Shown here: piece after piece, positions 1-5,219 of the stretch
Position numbering within the stretch: the stretch's first letter is position 1
How the letters are laid out: each line of letters begins with the position of its first letter
Source of the DNA: Microbacteriaceae bacterium
Lineage (GTDB): Bacteria > Actinomycetota > Actinomycetes > Actinomycetales > Microbacteriaceae
Direction of reading: 5' to 3'
Length of the DNA: 5,650 bases
NCBI GenBank assembly: GCA_947447385.1
Contig: CANFKN010000093.1
Location: 1 to 5,650 of the forward strand
The notes under the pieces: generated by a model
What the model was told of the DNA's origin: nothing
The model's input: the letters and a program-made list of their open reading frames with translations, nothing else
Databases searched by the model: none
Program-made: the position numbers and the translations under genes

Positions 1-349
1 ACAGGTTAACTTGGCTCGCAAGTCAATCGCTCAGTTCAAGCTTCGTGAGGGCCAAGCAATTGGTGCGCACGTAACCTTGCGTGGCGACCGCATGTGGGAG
101 TTCCTAGACCGCCTATTGGCTCTAGCGCTACCTCGTATTCGTGACTTCCGTGGACTAAAGCCAAACCAGTTCGATGGCAACGGTAACTACACCTTCGGCC
201 TCGCAGAACAGTCAGTGTTCCACGAGATCGACCAAGACAAGATTGACCGTGCTCGCGGTATGGACATCACTTTTGTGACTACTGCCAAGAACAACGACGA
301 GGGCCGTGCGCTTCTAACCGCACTAGGCTTCCCTTTCCAGACCAACTAA
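1..349 (+). CDS. rplE: 50S ribosomal protein L5 (uL5), 5' end missing
   Basis: Large-subunit protein that binds 5S rRNA together with L18 and helps anchor the central protuberance; it contacts the P-site tRNA. The reading frame is open from base 2 (Gln-Val-Asn-Leu-Ala-Arg-Lys-Ser...) to TAA at 347-349, giving 115 residues. The family is usually about 180-190 residues, so roughly the first 70-75 lie outside the window. The remaining part is strongly conserved: KLREGQAIGAHVTLRGDRMW, LALPRIRDFRGL, FDGNGNYTFGL, the FHEIDQDKIDRARGMDI segment and the C-terminal ALGFPF. The TTG at 11 is a codon inside the gene, not the start. A 61-base gap separates it from rpsH, the largest in the window, and the usual rpsN is not there. 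Identity is certain; only the N-terminus is unseen. Confidence 0.98.
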   Translation, partial: QVNLARKSIAQFKLREGQAIGAHVTLRGDRMWEFLDRLLALALPRIRDFRGLKPNQFDGNGNYTFGLAEQSVFHEIDQDKIDRARGMDITFVTTAKNNDEGRALLTALGFPFQTN

Positions 350-361
350 TCATCGGATAGG

Positions 362-386
362 TCCAGCAGCTCGTAAAGCTTCTGGA
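362..386 (+). other. Stem-loop in the rplE-rpsH gap
   Basis: Bases 362-366 (TCCAG) pair with 382-386 (CTGGA). After one C/T mismatch (367/381), 368-371 (AGCT) pair with 377-380 (AGCT) around a 5-base loop (CGTAA). This gives nine pairs in an RNA hairpin centred in the only long gap between the ribosomal protein genes. No T-run follows, so it does not look like a Rho-independent terminator. It ends 9 bases before the rpsH ribosome binding site (GAGAGG, 396-401), so it could affect rpsH initiation or mRNA processing; that role is inference. I could not recognise the core of the rRNA site bound by S8 in it. Confidence 0.5.
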
Positions 387-410
387 AACCACCGAGAGAG
401 GCGCAACAAA

Positions 411-809
411 ATGACAATGACAGATCCGGTCGCAGACTTTCTGACCCGTCTGCGCAATGCCAACAGCGCGTATCACGAGTCGGCTAGCCTGCCTTACAGC
501 AAGCTAAAGGCTAAGATCGCAGAAATCCTCAAGTCTGAGGGTTACATCGCTGGCTTTGCAGTAGCAGATGCAGAAGTAGGCAAGACGCTTACTATCGACC
601 TAAAGTACGGCCCAAACCGCGAGCGTTCAATCGCTGGCATCAAGCGTGTTTCAAAGCCAGGCCTTCGCGTTTACGCAAAGTCAACCGAGCTTCCTCGCGT
701 TCTTGGCGGTCTAGGCATCGCAATCCTTTCAACATCGTCAGGTCTTCTGACTGACCGTCAAGCAGCCAAGAAGGGAGTAGGCGGAGAAGTTATCGCCTAC
801 GTTTGGTAA
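411..809 (+). CDS. rpsH: 30S ribosomal protein S8 (uS8)
   Basis: Primary 16S rRNA-binding protein of the 30S platform (helix 21, central domain); in E. coli it also represses the spc operon. It has 132 residues, the usual length. The N-terminus MTMTDPVADFLTRLRNAN is the typical S8 opening. The C-terminus holds the S8 signature at about residues 101-120 (GIAILSTSSGLLTDRQAAKK), followed by GVGGEVIAYVW to the end. The start at ATG 411 is supported by GAGAGG at 396-401, 9 bases upstream, and by the conserved MTMTDP opening; the second ATG at 417 is less likely. It lies 61 bases after rplE without the usual rpsN between, and 6 bases before rplF. Any autoregulation by S8 in this organism is unproven. 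Confidence 0.98.
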   Translation: MTMTDPVADFLTRLRNANSAYHESASLPYSKLKAKIAEILKSEGYIAGFAVADAEVGKTLTIDLKYGPNRERSIAGIKRVSKPGLRVYAKSTELPRVLGGLGIAILSTSSGLLTDRQAAKKGVGGEVIAYVW

Positions 810-815
810 TCAGAC

Positions 816-1352
816 ATGTCACGTATTGGTAGATTGCCGATTCCGGTTCCAGCCGGCGTCGAAGTAAAGATTGTTGAAAACGTTGTAACCGTTAAGGGCC
901 CTAAAGGCACTTTGGTTCACACTGTTCCTGCACCGATTCAGGCAGTTCTCGAAGAGAACACTGTTGTGGTTACCCGCCCAGACGACGAGCGCAACTCGCG
1001 TTCGCTTCACGGCCTAACCCGCACCCTAATCGCAAACCAGATTCACGGAGTAACTCAGGGCTACACCAAGGGCCTAGAGATTGTTGGTACCGGTTACCGT
1101 GTTACCGCCAAGGGCTCTGACATTGAATTCGCACTTGGATATTCACACCCGATTTTGGTAAAGGCGCCTGAGGGCATCACCTTCACCGTTGAGGGAAACA
1201 CCAAGCTTTCTGTATCAGGTATCGACAAGCAGGCTGTGGGTGAGGTTGCTGCCAACCTTCGCAAGCTTCGCAAGCCAGAGCCATACAAGGGCAAGGGTGT
1301 GCGCTATGCCGGCGAAGTTGTTCGTCGCAAGGCCGGAAAGAGCGGTAAGTAA
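816..1352 (+). CDS. rplF: 50S ribosomal protein L6 (uL6)
   Basis: Large-subunit protein that sits near the sarcin-ricin loop at the base of the L7/L12 stalk, where the translation factors dock. It has 178 residues, the standard length, with the two tandem L6 domains (about 1-82 and 83-178). It opens with MSRIGRLPIPVPAGVEV and carries RSLHGLTRTLIANQIHGVTQ (about 62-81), the second-domain YRV motif in GTGYRV (91-96), and the L6 signature PEPYKGKGVRY at 154-164. Its basic tail ends in KAGKSGK. The gap after rpsH is only 6 bases and no good Shine-Dalgarno stands at a normal distance, so translation probably depends on ribosomes finishing rpsH. It is followed by rplR after 2 bases. Confidence 0.98.
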   Translation: MSRIGRLPIPVPAGVEVKIVENVVTVKGPKGTLVHTVPAPIQAVLEENTVVVTRPDDERNSRSLHGLTRTLIANQIHGVTQGYTKGLEIVGTGYRVTAKGSDIEFALGYSHPILVKAPEGITFTVEGNTKLSVSGIDKQAVGEVAANLRKLRKPEPYKGKGVRYAGEVVRRKAGKSGK

Positions 1353-1354
1353 TC

Positions 1355-1732
1355 ATGGGTCTAACTAGCAAAACTCGCGGCAAGAGCAAAAGCGCTGCCC
1401 GCACCCGTCGCCACCTACGTCTTCGCAAGAAGATTGTTGGTAGCGCACTTCGTCCACGTCTAGTGGTCACTCGTTCAGCACGTCACGTATTCGTTCAGAT
1501 CGTTGACGACGCCCAGGGTCACACCTTGGCATCGGCTTCGACCATGGAAGCCGAGCTACGTTCGTTCGCTGGCGACAAGACTGCTAAGTCAACTGAGGTT
1601 GGCAAGCTTGTAGCTAAGCGCGCAGTAGCCGCTGGCATCACCGAGGTTGTTTTCGACCGCGGTGGCAACAAGTATGCAGGTCGCGTTGCCGCGATCGCCG
1701 AAGGCGCACGTGAAGGTGGGCTGACACTATGA
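1355..1732 (+). CDS. rplR: 50S ribosomal protein L18 (uL18)
   Basis: Binds 5S rRNA with L5 in the central protuberance of the 50S subunit. It has 125 residues, a normal length. The first 30 residues are strongly basic and probably disordered before RNA binding (Lys/Arg-rich, for example TRRHLRLRKK at 17-26). The conserved core follows: RPRLVVTRSARHVFVQIVDD (33-52), then VVFDRGGNKYAGRVAAIAEG (98-117) and AREGGL, the L18 hallmark. The ATG lies 2 bases after the rplF stop, with only a weak purine stretch (GGAAAG, 1335-1340) upstream, so coupling to rplF is likely. The last bases overlap the rpsE start in an ATGA arrangement (1729-1732). Confidence 0.97.
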   Translation: MGLTSKTRGKSKSAARTRRHLRLRKKIVGSALRPRLVVTRSARHVFVQIVDDAQGHTLASASTMEAELRSFAGDKTAKSTEVGKLVAKRAVAAGITEVVFDRGGNKYAGRVAAIAEGAREGGLTL

Positions 1733-2397
1733 GTCAAGAAGTCAAGGAGACAACCGTGGCAACTGAAGAAGCTGCAACAACTGTTACCACTGAAGTCGCT
1801 GAGCCAAACGAGCGCGAAGCTCGTCGTGGCAGCCGTGACCGCGCCCCTCGTGGCGAGCGTCGCGACCGCGAAGAGACCAAGAGCCCATTCTTGGAGCGCG
1901 TTGTTACAATCAACCGCGTTTCAAAGGTGGTTCAGGGTGGTCGTCGCTTCAGCTTCACCGCTCTAGTAGTTGTCGGTGACGGCAACGGTCTAGTTGGCGT
2001 TGGCTACGGCAAGGCAAAAGAAGTTCCAGCTGCGATCGCCAAGGGCGTTGAAGAGGCTAAGAAGAACTTCTTCCGCGTTCCACGCGTTTCAAGCACCATT
2101 CCTCACCCAGTTCAGGGTGAAGCAGCAGCTGGCGTAGTTTTGCTTCGCCCAGCAGCTCAGGGAACCGGTGTTATCGCTGGTGGTCCAGTTCGTGCCGTGC
2201 TTGAGTGCGCAGGAATCCACGATGTTTTGAGCAAGTCGCTCGGTTCATCGAACACCATCAACATTGTTCACGCCACCGTCGCAGCATTGCGCCAGCTCGA
2301 AGAGCCAGCAGCAGTTGCAGCACGTCGTGGCCTTCCGATTGACCAAGTAGCCCCAGCTGGTTTGCTACGTCAGCAAGAAGCAAAGGTAGGTGCCTAA
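1729..2397 (+). CDS. rpsE: 30S ribosomal protein S5 (uS5) with extended N-terminus
   Basis: Small-subunit protein at the mRNA entry side; it affects decoding fidelity and contains the loop that contacts spectinomycin in other bacteria. It has 222 residues against about 165 in E. coli, because about 50 low-complexity residues precede the core. Residues 1-30 are acidic (8 Glu) and 31-47 are Arg-rich (8 Arg). The double-stranded-RNA-binding-like N-domain begins near 54 (FLERVVTINRVSKVVQGGRR, then FSFTALVVVGDGNGLVGVGY). The C-domain includes GTGVIAGGPVRAVLECAGIHD (145-165) and LGSSNTINIVHATVAAL. ATG 1729 overlaps the rplR stop (ATGA) and has AAGGTGGG at 1713-1720. A GTG at 1756 preceded by AAGGAG is a credible alternative start, giving 213 residues. 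Long S5 N-termini are, as I recall, common in actinobacteria. Confidence 0.97.
   Translation: MSQEVKETTVATEEAATTVTTEVAEPNEREARRGSRDRAPRGERRDREETKSPFLERVVTINRVSKVVQGGRRFSFTALVVVGDGNGLVGVGYGKAKEVPAAIAKGVEEAKKNFFRVPRVSSTIPHPVQGEAAAGVVLLRPAAQGTGVIAGGPVRAVLECAGIHDVLSKSLGSSNTINIVHATVAALRQLEEPAAVAARRGLPIDQVAPAGLLRQQEAKVGA
1744..1758 (+). promoter_or_regulatory. Second ribosome binding site and GTG start inside rpsE
   Basis: AAGGAG at 1744-1749 stands 6 bases before an in-frame GTG at 1756-1758 (Val10 of the longer S5 form). This Shine-Dalgarno match is better than the AAGGTGGG in front of ATG 1729. The site could be the true start, an alternative start giving an S5 that is 9 residues shorter, or simply the chance reading of Lys-Glu codons. 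The ATGA overlap with rplR favours 1729 as a used start. Confidence 0.35.
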
Positions 2398-2582
2398 TGG
2401 CTACTCGTCTAAAGGTGACCCAGATTAAGAGTGAAATTGGTGGCAAGCCAAATCACCGCGAGACCCTTCGCACCCTCGGCCTGAAGCGCATTGGCGACAT
2501 CATCGTCAAAGAAGACAGCCCGTCGGTTCGCGGCATGGTTCGTGCGGTTGCACACCTTGTTACCGTTGAGGAGATCAACTAA
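2397..2582 (+). CDS. rpmD: 50S ribosomal protein L30 (uL30)
   Basis: Small large-subunit protein found in most but not all bacteria. It has 61 residues, the usual size for the bacterial form, with the whole L30 fold: beta strand RLKVTQIKS (4-12), the signature region IGGKPNHRETLRTLGLKRIG (14-33), then DIIVKEDSPSVRGMVRAVAHL and VTVEEI. It starts in a TAATG junction, with its ATG sharing one base with the rpsE stop, and ends in another TAATG junction with rplO. AAGGTAGG at 2383-2390, 6 bases before the ATG, serves as its Shine-Dalgarno. The tight double junction suggests coupled translation of rpsE, rpmD and rplO in step. Confidence 0.97.
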   Translation: MATRLKVTQIKSEIGGKPNHRETLRTLGLKRIGDIIVKEDSPSVRGMVRAVAHLVTVEEIN

Positions 2583-3250
2583 TGGCTGAAGAGACCAAGC
2601 CAGCTGCTGCAAAGCCAGCTGCTGAAAAGAAGCCTGCTGCTGCAAAGGCTGCTGCCCCTAAGGCTGCCGCTAAGCCAGCTGCCGAGAAGGCACCTGCAAA
2701 GGCTGCCGCTCCAAAGGCTGCTGCAACCGAAGCTGCAAAGCCAGCTGCTGAAAAGAAGGCACCTGCAAAGGCTGCCCCTAAAGCTGCTAAGGCTGACGCT
2801 GGCGAGAAGGTGCAACTTCTAAAGGTGCACCACCTTCGCCCAGCTGAAGGTTCAAAGAAAGAGCGCACTCGCGTTGGTCGTGGTGAAGGTTCGAAGGGTA
2901 AAACCTCGGGTCGTGGAACCAAGGGTACCAAGGCTCGCTACCAGGTTCGTCCTGGCTTCGAGGGTGGTGGCGTGCGTCTAGTTATGCGCACCCCTAAACT
3001 TCGTGGTTTCAAGAACCCGTTCCGCGTGGAATACCAGGTTGTCAACATTGACCGTCTAGCCGAGCTGTACCCAGCCGGTGGCGACGTAACAGTTGCTGAT
3101 TTGGTAGCCAAAGGCGCCGTTCGCGATAACGAGCTTGTAAAAGTGCTCGGCAACGGCGACATCTCGGTTAAGCTAAACGTTAGCGTCGACAAGGTTTCAG
3201 CATCAGCTGCTGAAAAGATTGTTGCCGCTGGTGGCTCAGTTAAAAACTAG
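2582..3250 (+). CDS. rplO: 50S ribosomal protein L15 (uL15) with Ala/Lys/Pro-rich N-terminal tail
   Basis: Late-assembly protein of the 50S subunit. The core (about 77-222, roughly 146 residues) matches the normal family length: LLKVHHLRPAEGSKKERTRV (79-98), GRGEGSKGKTSGRGTKGTKA (99-118), PKLRGFKNPFRVEYQVVN (138-155), and a C-terminal KVLGNGDI...SAAEKIVAAGG segment. In front lie 76 residues containing 37 Ala, 17 Lys, 10 Pro and 7 Glu, which look disordered and resemble histone H1-like tails. The start at ATG 2582 is well supported: a TAATG junction with rpmD and GAGGAG at 2568-2573, 8 bases upstream. No other ATG occurs in frame until Met135; a GTG at 2810 would give a normal-length protein but leave 227 bases empty. 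Residues 130-134 read GVRLV where most bacterial L15 proteins have QMPL plus one residue. It ends in TAG, inside a hairpin. Confidence 0.96.
   Translation: MAEETKPAAAKPAAEKKPAAAKAAAPKAAAKPAAEKAPAKAAAPKAAATEAAKPAAEKKAPAKAAPKAAKADAGEKVQLLKVHHLRPAEGSKKERTRVGRGEGSKGKTSGRGTKGTKARYQVRPGFEGGGVRLVMRTPKLRGFKNPFRVEYQVVNIDRLAELYPAGGDVTVADLVAKGAVRDNELVKVLGNGDISVKLNVSVDKVSASAAEKIVAAGGSVKN
2606..2758 (+). repeat. 27-base direct repeat pair in the rplO tail
   Basis: Bases 2606-2632 and 2732-2758 are identical over 27 bases and lie 126 bases (42 codons) apart, in the same frame. Each encodes AAKPAAEKK. The identity includes the third codon positions, so it is more than amino acid similarity and suggests duplication or slippage within the tail-coding DNA. 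Confidence 0.9.
2685..2776 (+). repeat. 23-base direct repeat pair in the rplO tail
   Basis: Bases 2685-2707 and 2754-2776 are identical over 23 bases with a 69-base (23-codon) offset, again in frame; both encode a KAPAKAA segment. This pair interleaves with the 27-base pair, so the tail has been built from more than one duplication or exchange of related units. Confidence 0.85.
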
Positions 3251-3263
3251 TCATCGACTAGTT
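3245..3263 (+). other. Stem-loop over the rplO stop codon
   Basis: Bases 3245-3251 (AACTAGT) pair perfectly with 3257-3263 (ACTAGTT) around a 5-base loop (CATCG). The rplO TAG (3248-3250) lies inside the left arm. Seven A/T-rich pairs make a modest hairpin, and the bases after it (CATACCCGCC) contain no T-run, so I do not call it a terminator. It sits 11 bases before the secY Shine-Dalgarno and could mark a processing point or a break in translational coupling between the ribosomal proteins and secY; that role is inferred. Confidence 0.5.
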
Positions 3264-3274
3264 CATACCCGCCT

Positions 3275-3279
3275 GGAGG
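3275..3279 (+). promoter_or_regulatory. Strong ribosome binding site of secY
   Basis: GGAGG, a full core Shine-Dalgarno, stands 5 bases before the TTG at 3285. It decides the secY start: an in-frame TAA (3282-3284) directly precedes the TTG, and no earlier codon could be used. Confidence 0.85.
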
Positions 3280-3284
3280 CCTAA

Positions 3285-4598
3285 TTGCTAAGCGCCATCG
3301 TTCGTGTATTTCGCACCCGCGACCTACGCAACAAACTAGCCTTTACACTCGCAATCGTCGCGTTGTACCGATTGGGATCATTCATCCCTGCTCCATTGGT
3401 CAACTACGGCAACGTGCAGTCGTGTCTAACGCAAACCCAGAACACTAGCGGTCTTTATGAGCTAGTGAACTTGTTCAGCGGTGGCGCTTTGCTTCAGCTT
3501 TCAATCTTTGCGCTGGGTATCATGCCGTACATTACGTCATCGATCATTATTCAGCTGCTACGTGTTGTGATTCCTCGCTTCGAGGCACTTCACAAAGAAG
3601 GTCAGTCGGGCCAGGCAACTCTGACTCAATACACCCGTTACCTAACAATTGCCCTTGCAGTGCTGCAGTCAACCACGTTGATTGCTGTCGCTCGCTCTGG
3701 CACCTTGTTTGGTTCGAAGTGTAACCTCCCGATTCTTACTGACACCACGCCGGTTTCACTTGCGCTTATGGTTTTGACCATGACTGCTGGCACCGGCTTG
3801 ATCATGTGGATGGGCGAGCTCATCACTGAACACGGCATCGGTAACGGAATGTCGCTTTTGATTTTCACATCGATTGCCTCACGATTCCCACAGTCACTAG
3901 CTTCGATCGCAAACACAAAGAGCATCGAGACCCTACTTATCGTTCTTGGCGTTGGTGTGGTCATTGTTGCTCTAGTTATTTTGGTTGAGCAGTCTCAGCG
4001 CCGCGTGCCGGTTCAGTATGCAAAGCGCATGGTTGGTCGTCGTGAATACGGTGGTCAAAGCACTTACATTCCAATCAAGGTGAACATGGCCGGCGTTGTG
4101 CCAGTCATCTTTGCATCAAGCTTGCTTTATCTGCCTGGTCTAGTTGCTCAGTTCAACCAGCCTGACAAAAACGGCAACGTTGCGCCTTGGGTTTCGTTCG
4201 TATCTGACTACCTAACCCGTGGTGACCACCCGCTTTACATGCTTCTCTACTTTCTGATGATTGTTGGCTTCACATTCTTCTATGTGGCTATCACCTTCAA
4301 CCCTGAAGAGGTTAGTGACAACATCAAGCAGTCTGGTGGCTTCATCCCTGGCATTCGCGCTGGTCGTCCGACCACCGAGTACCTCGAATATGTTCTTAGC
4401 CGCATCACGTTCCCAGGCGCACTTTACCTAGGCTTGATCGCTTTGATTCCACTTGTTTCATTCTCGCTAATTGGCGCTAACCAGAACTTCCCGTTCGGTG
4501 GCACTTCGATCCTCATCATCGTCGGTGTTGGTCTTGAGACTGTCAAGCAGATCAGCGCTCAGATGGAACAGCGAAACTACGAAGGTCTTCTGCGATGA
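3285..4598 (+). CDS. secY: Protein translocase channel subunit SecY
   Basis: Central pore of the Sec translocon in the cytoplasmic membrane; works with SecE, SecG, SecA and ribosomes. It has 437 residues and about ten hydrophobic segments (near 18-37, 68-95, 118-137, 156-178, 187-206, 214-233, 268-290, 317-337, 373-394, 404-420). Visible marks are the plug region after residue 57 (LYELVNLFSGGALLQ), the first SecY signature at 73-92 (SIFALGIMPYITSSIIIQLL), the second at about 175-192 (WMGELITEHGIGNGMSLL), the cytoplasmic loop RRVPVQYAKRMVGRR (239-253), and GGFIPGIRAGRPT (351-363), whose Arg358 corresponds to the SecA-critical Arg357 of E. coli. The start is TTG with a strong GGAGG. The only two cysteines, Cys47 and Cys146, fall in the first two outer loops. 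It overlaps adk by 4 bases (ATGA). Confidence 0.98.
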   Translation: MLSAIVRVFRTRDLRNKLAFTLAIVALYRLGSFIPAPLVNYGNVQSCLTQTQNTSGLYELVNLFSGGALLQLSIFALGIMPYITSSIIIQLLRVVIPRFEALHKEGQSGQATLTQYTRYLTIALAVLQSTTLIAVARSGTLFGSKCNLPILTDTTPVSLALMVLTMTAGTGLIMWMGELITEHGIGNGMSLLIFTSIASRFPQSLASIANTKSIETLLIVLGVGVVIVALVILVEQSQRRVPVQYAKRMVGRREYGGQSTYIPIKVNMAGVVPVIFASSLLYLPGLVAQFNQPDKNGNVAPWVSFVSDYLTRGDHPLYMLLYFLMIVGFTFFYVAITFNPEEVSDNIKQSGGFIPGIRAGRPTTEYLEYVLSRITFPGALYLGLIALIPLVSFSLIGANQNFPFGGTSILIIVGVGLETVKQISAQMEQRNYEGLLR

Positions 4599-5182
4599 GC
4601 CGGTTTCTCTTGATTGGCGCTCCAGGCGCCGGCAAGGGAACCCAAGCTGAGCGCCTAGCGCAAACATTTGGTATTCCTGCAATCTCAACCGGTGACATTT
4701 TTCGCTTCAATGTGAAAAATGAAACCGAGTTGGGCAAGCAGGCCAAAGCGTTTATGGACCGCGGCGAATATGTTCCTGACAGCCTCACAAACGACTTGGT
4801 GCGCGATCGACTTTCACAAGACGACGCAAAAGCCGGTTTTTTGCTTGATGGTTACCCGCGCACTGGCGATCAGGTAACCGAGCTAGATGGCATCCTAGAA
4901 TCTCAAGGTAACGCCCTTGACGTTGTGATTCAGCTCACCGCCGACACTGACGAAGTTGTTCGCCGTTTGTTGAATCGCGCTATAGAACAGGGTCGCGCTG
5001 ATGACACCGAGCCTGTGATTCGCCGCCGTCTTGAAGTTTATGAAGAGCAGACCGCTCCGCTAATCAGCATTTATGCGGCTCGCGGCAACGTGATCATGAT
5101 CGACGGCCTCGGCGAAGTGACCGAGGTTACAGATCGCATTCTCGAAGCTCTCGCGGCTCGTGGCTTTGAGCCAAATCTCTAA
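4595..5182 (+). CDS. adk: Adenylate kinase, short (LID-less) form
   Basis: Cytoplasmic enzyme catalysing ATP + AMP to 2 ADP, which keeps the adenylate pools in balance. It has 195 residues. The P-loop GAPGAGKGT is at 8-16; the AMP-binding segment STGDIFR at 31-37; the family signature FLLDGYPRTGDQ at 82-93 with Arg89. Conserved arginines follow at 128 and 134 and in the RRR cluster at 143-145. Between 128 and 145 only a short loop stands where long forms carry a 30-residue LID, with no zinc-finger cysteines; actinobacterial enzymes are usually of this short type. It starts inside the secY end (ATGA) with GAAGG at 4581-4585 and ends with tandem in-frame stops (TAATAA). Its leucine codons differ from the ribosomal genes: more CTC, fewer CTA. 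Confidence 0.98.
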   Translation: MSRFLLIGAPGAGKGTQAERLAQTFGIPAISTGDIFRFNVKNETELGKQAKAFMDRGEYVPDSLTNDLVRDRLSQDDAKAGFLLDGYPRTGDQVTELDGILESQGNALDVVIQLTADTDEVVRRLLNRAIEQGRADDTEPVIRRRLEVYEEQTAPLISIYAARGNVIMIDGLGEVTEVTDRILEALAARGFEPNL

Positions 5183-5219
5183 TAAGTCGCACCAACTGAA
5201 CCGCGATCGCTAAGGCAAA

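Noticed and set aside
350..410. Remnant of rpsN or a copy of the S8-binding rRNA helix
   Set aside because: No frame gives S14-like residues such as the zinc-binding cysteines or the GVTKSSW end, and the hairpin lacks the S8 site core as far as I can see.
2810..2812. GTG as the start of a normal-length L15
   Set aside because: It would leave 227 untranslated bases after rpmD; the purines before it are too close, whereas ATG 2582 has a TAATG junction and GAGGAG. Kept only as the test that would refute the tail.
2575..2931. Minus-strand frame of 118 codons rich in Ala, Gly and Phe, and a second of 78 codons at 2579-2815
   Set aside because: Both are antisense readings of the repetitive Ala/Lys/Pro tail of rplO; the lack of stops follows from that base pattern, and there is no ribosome site or recognisable domain.
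3245..3263. Rho-independent terminator after rplO
   Set aside because: The stem is short and A/T-rich and no T-run follows; secY continues the operon.
4467..4788. Minus-strand frames across the secY-adk junction
   Set aside because: They oppose two clearly identified genes and show no family features.
5183..5219. Promoter for map in the adk-map gap
   Set aside because: 37 bases with no convincing -35/-10 pair; the gene is more simply read from the operon transcript.
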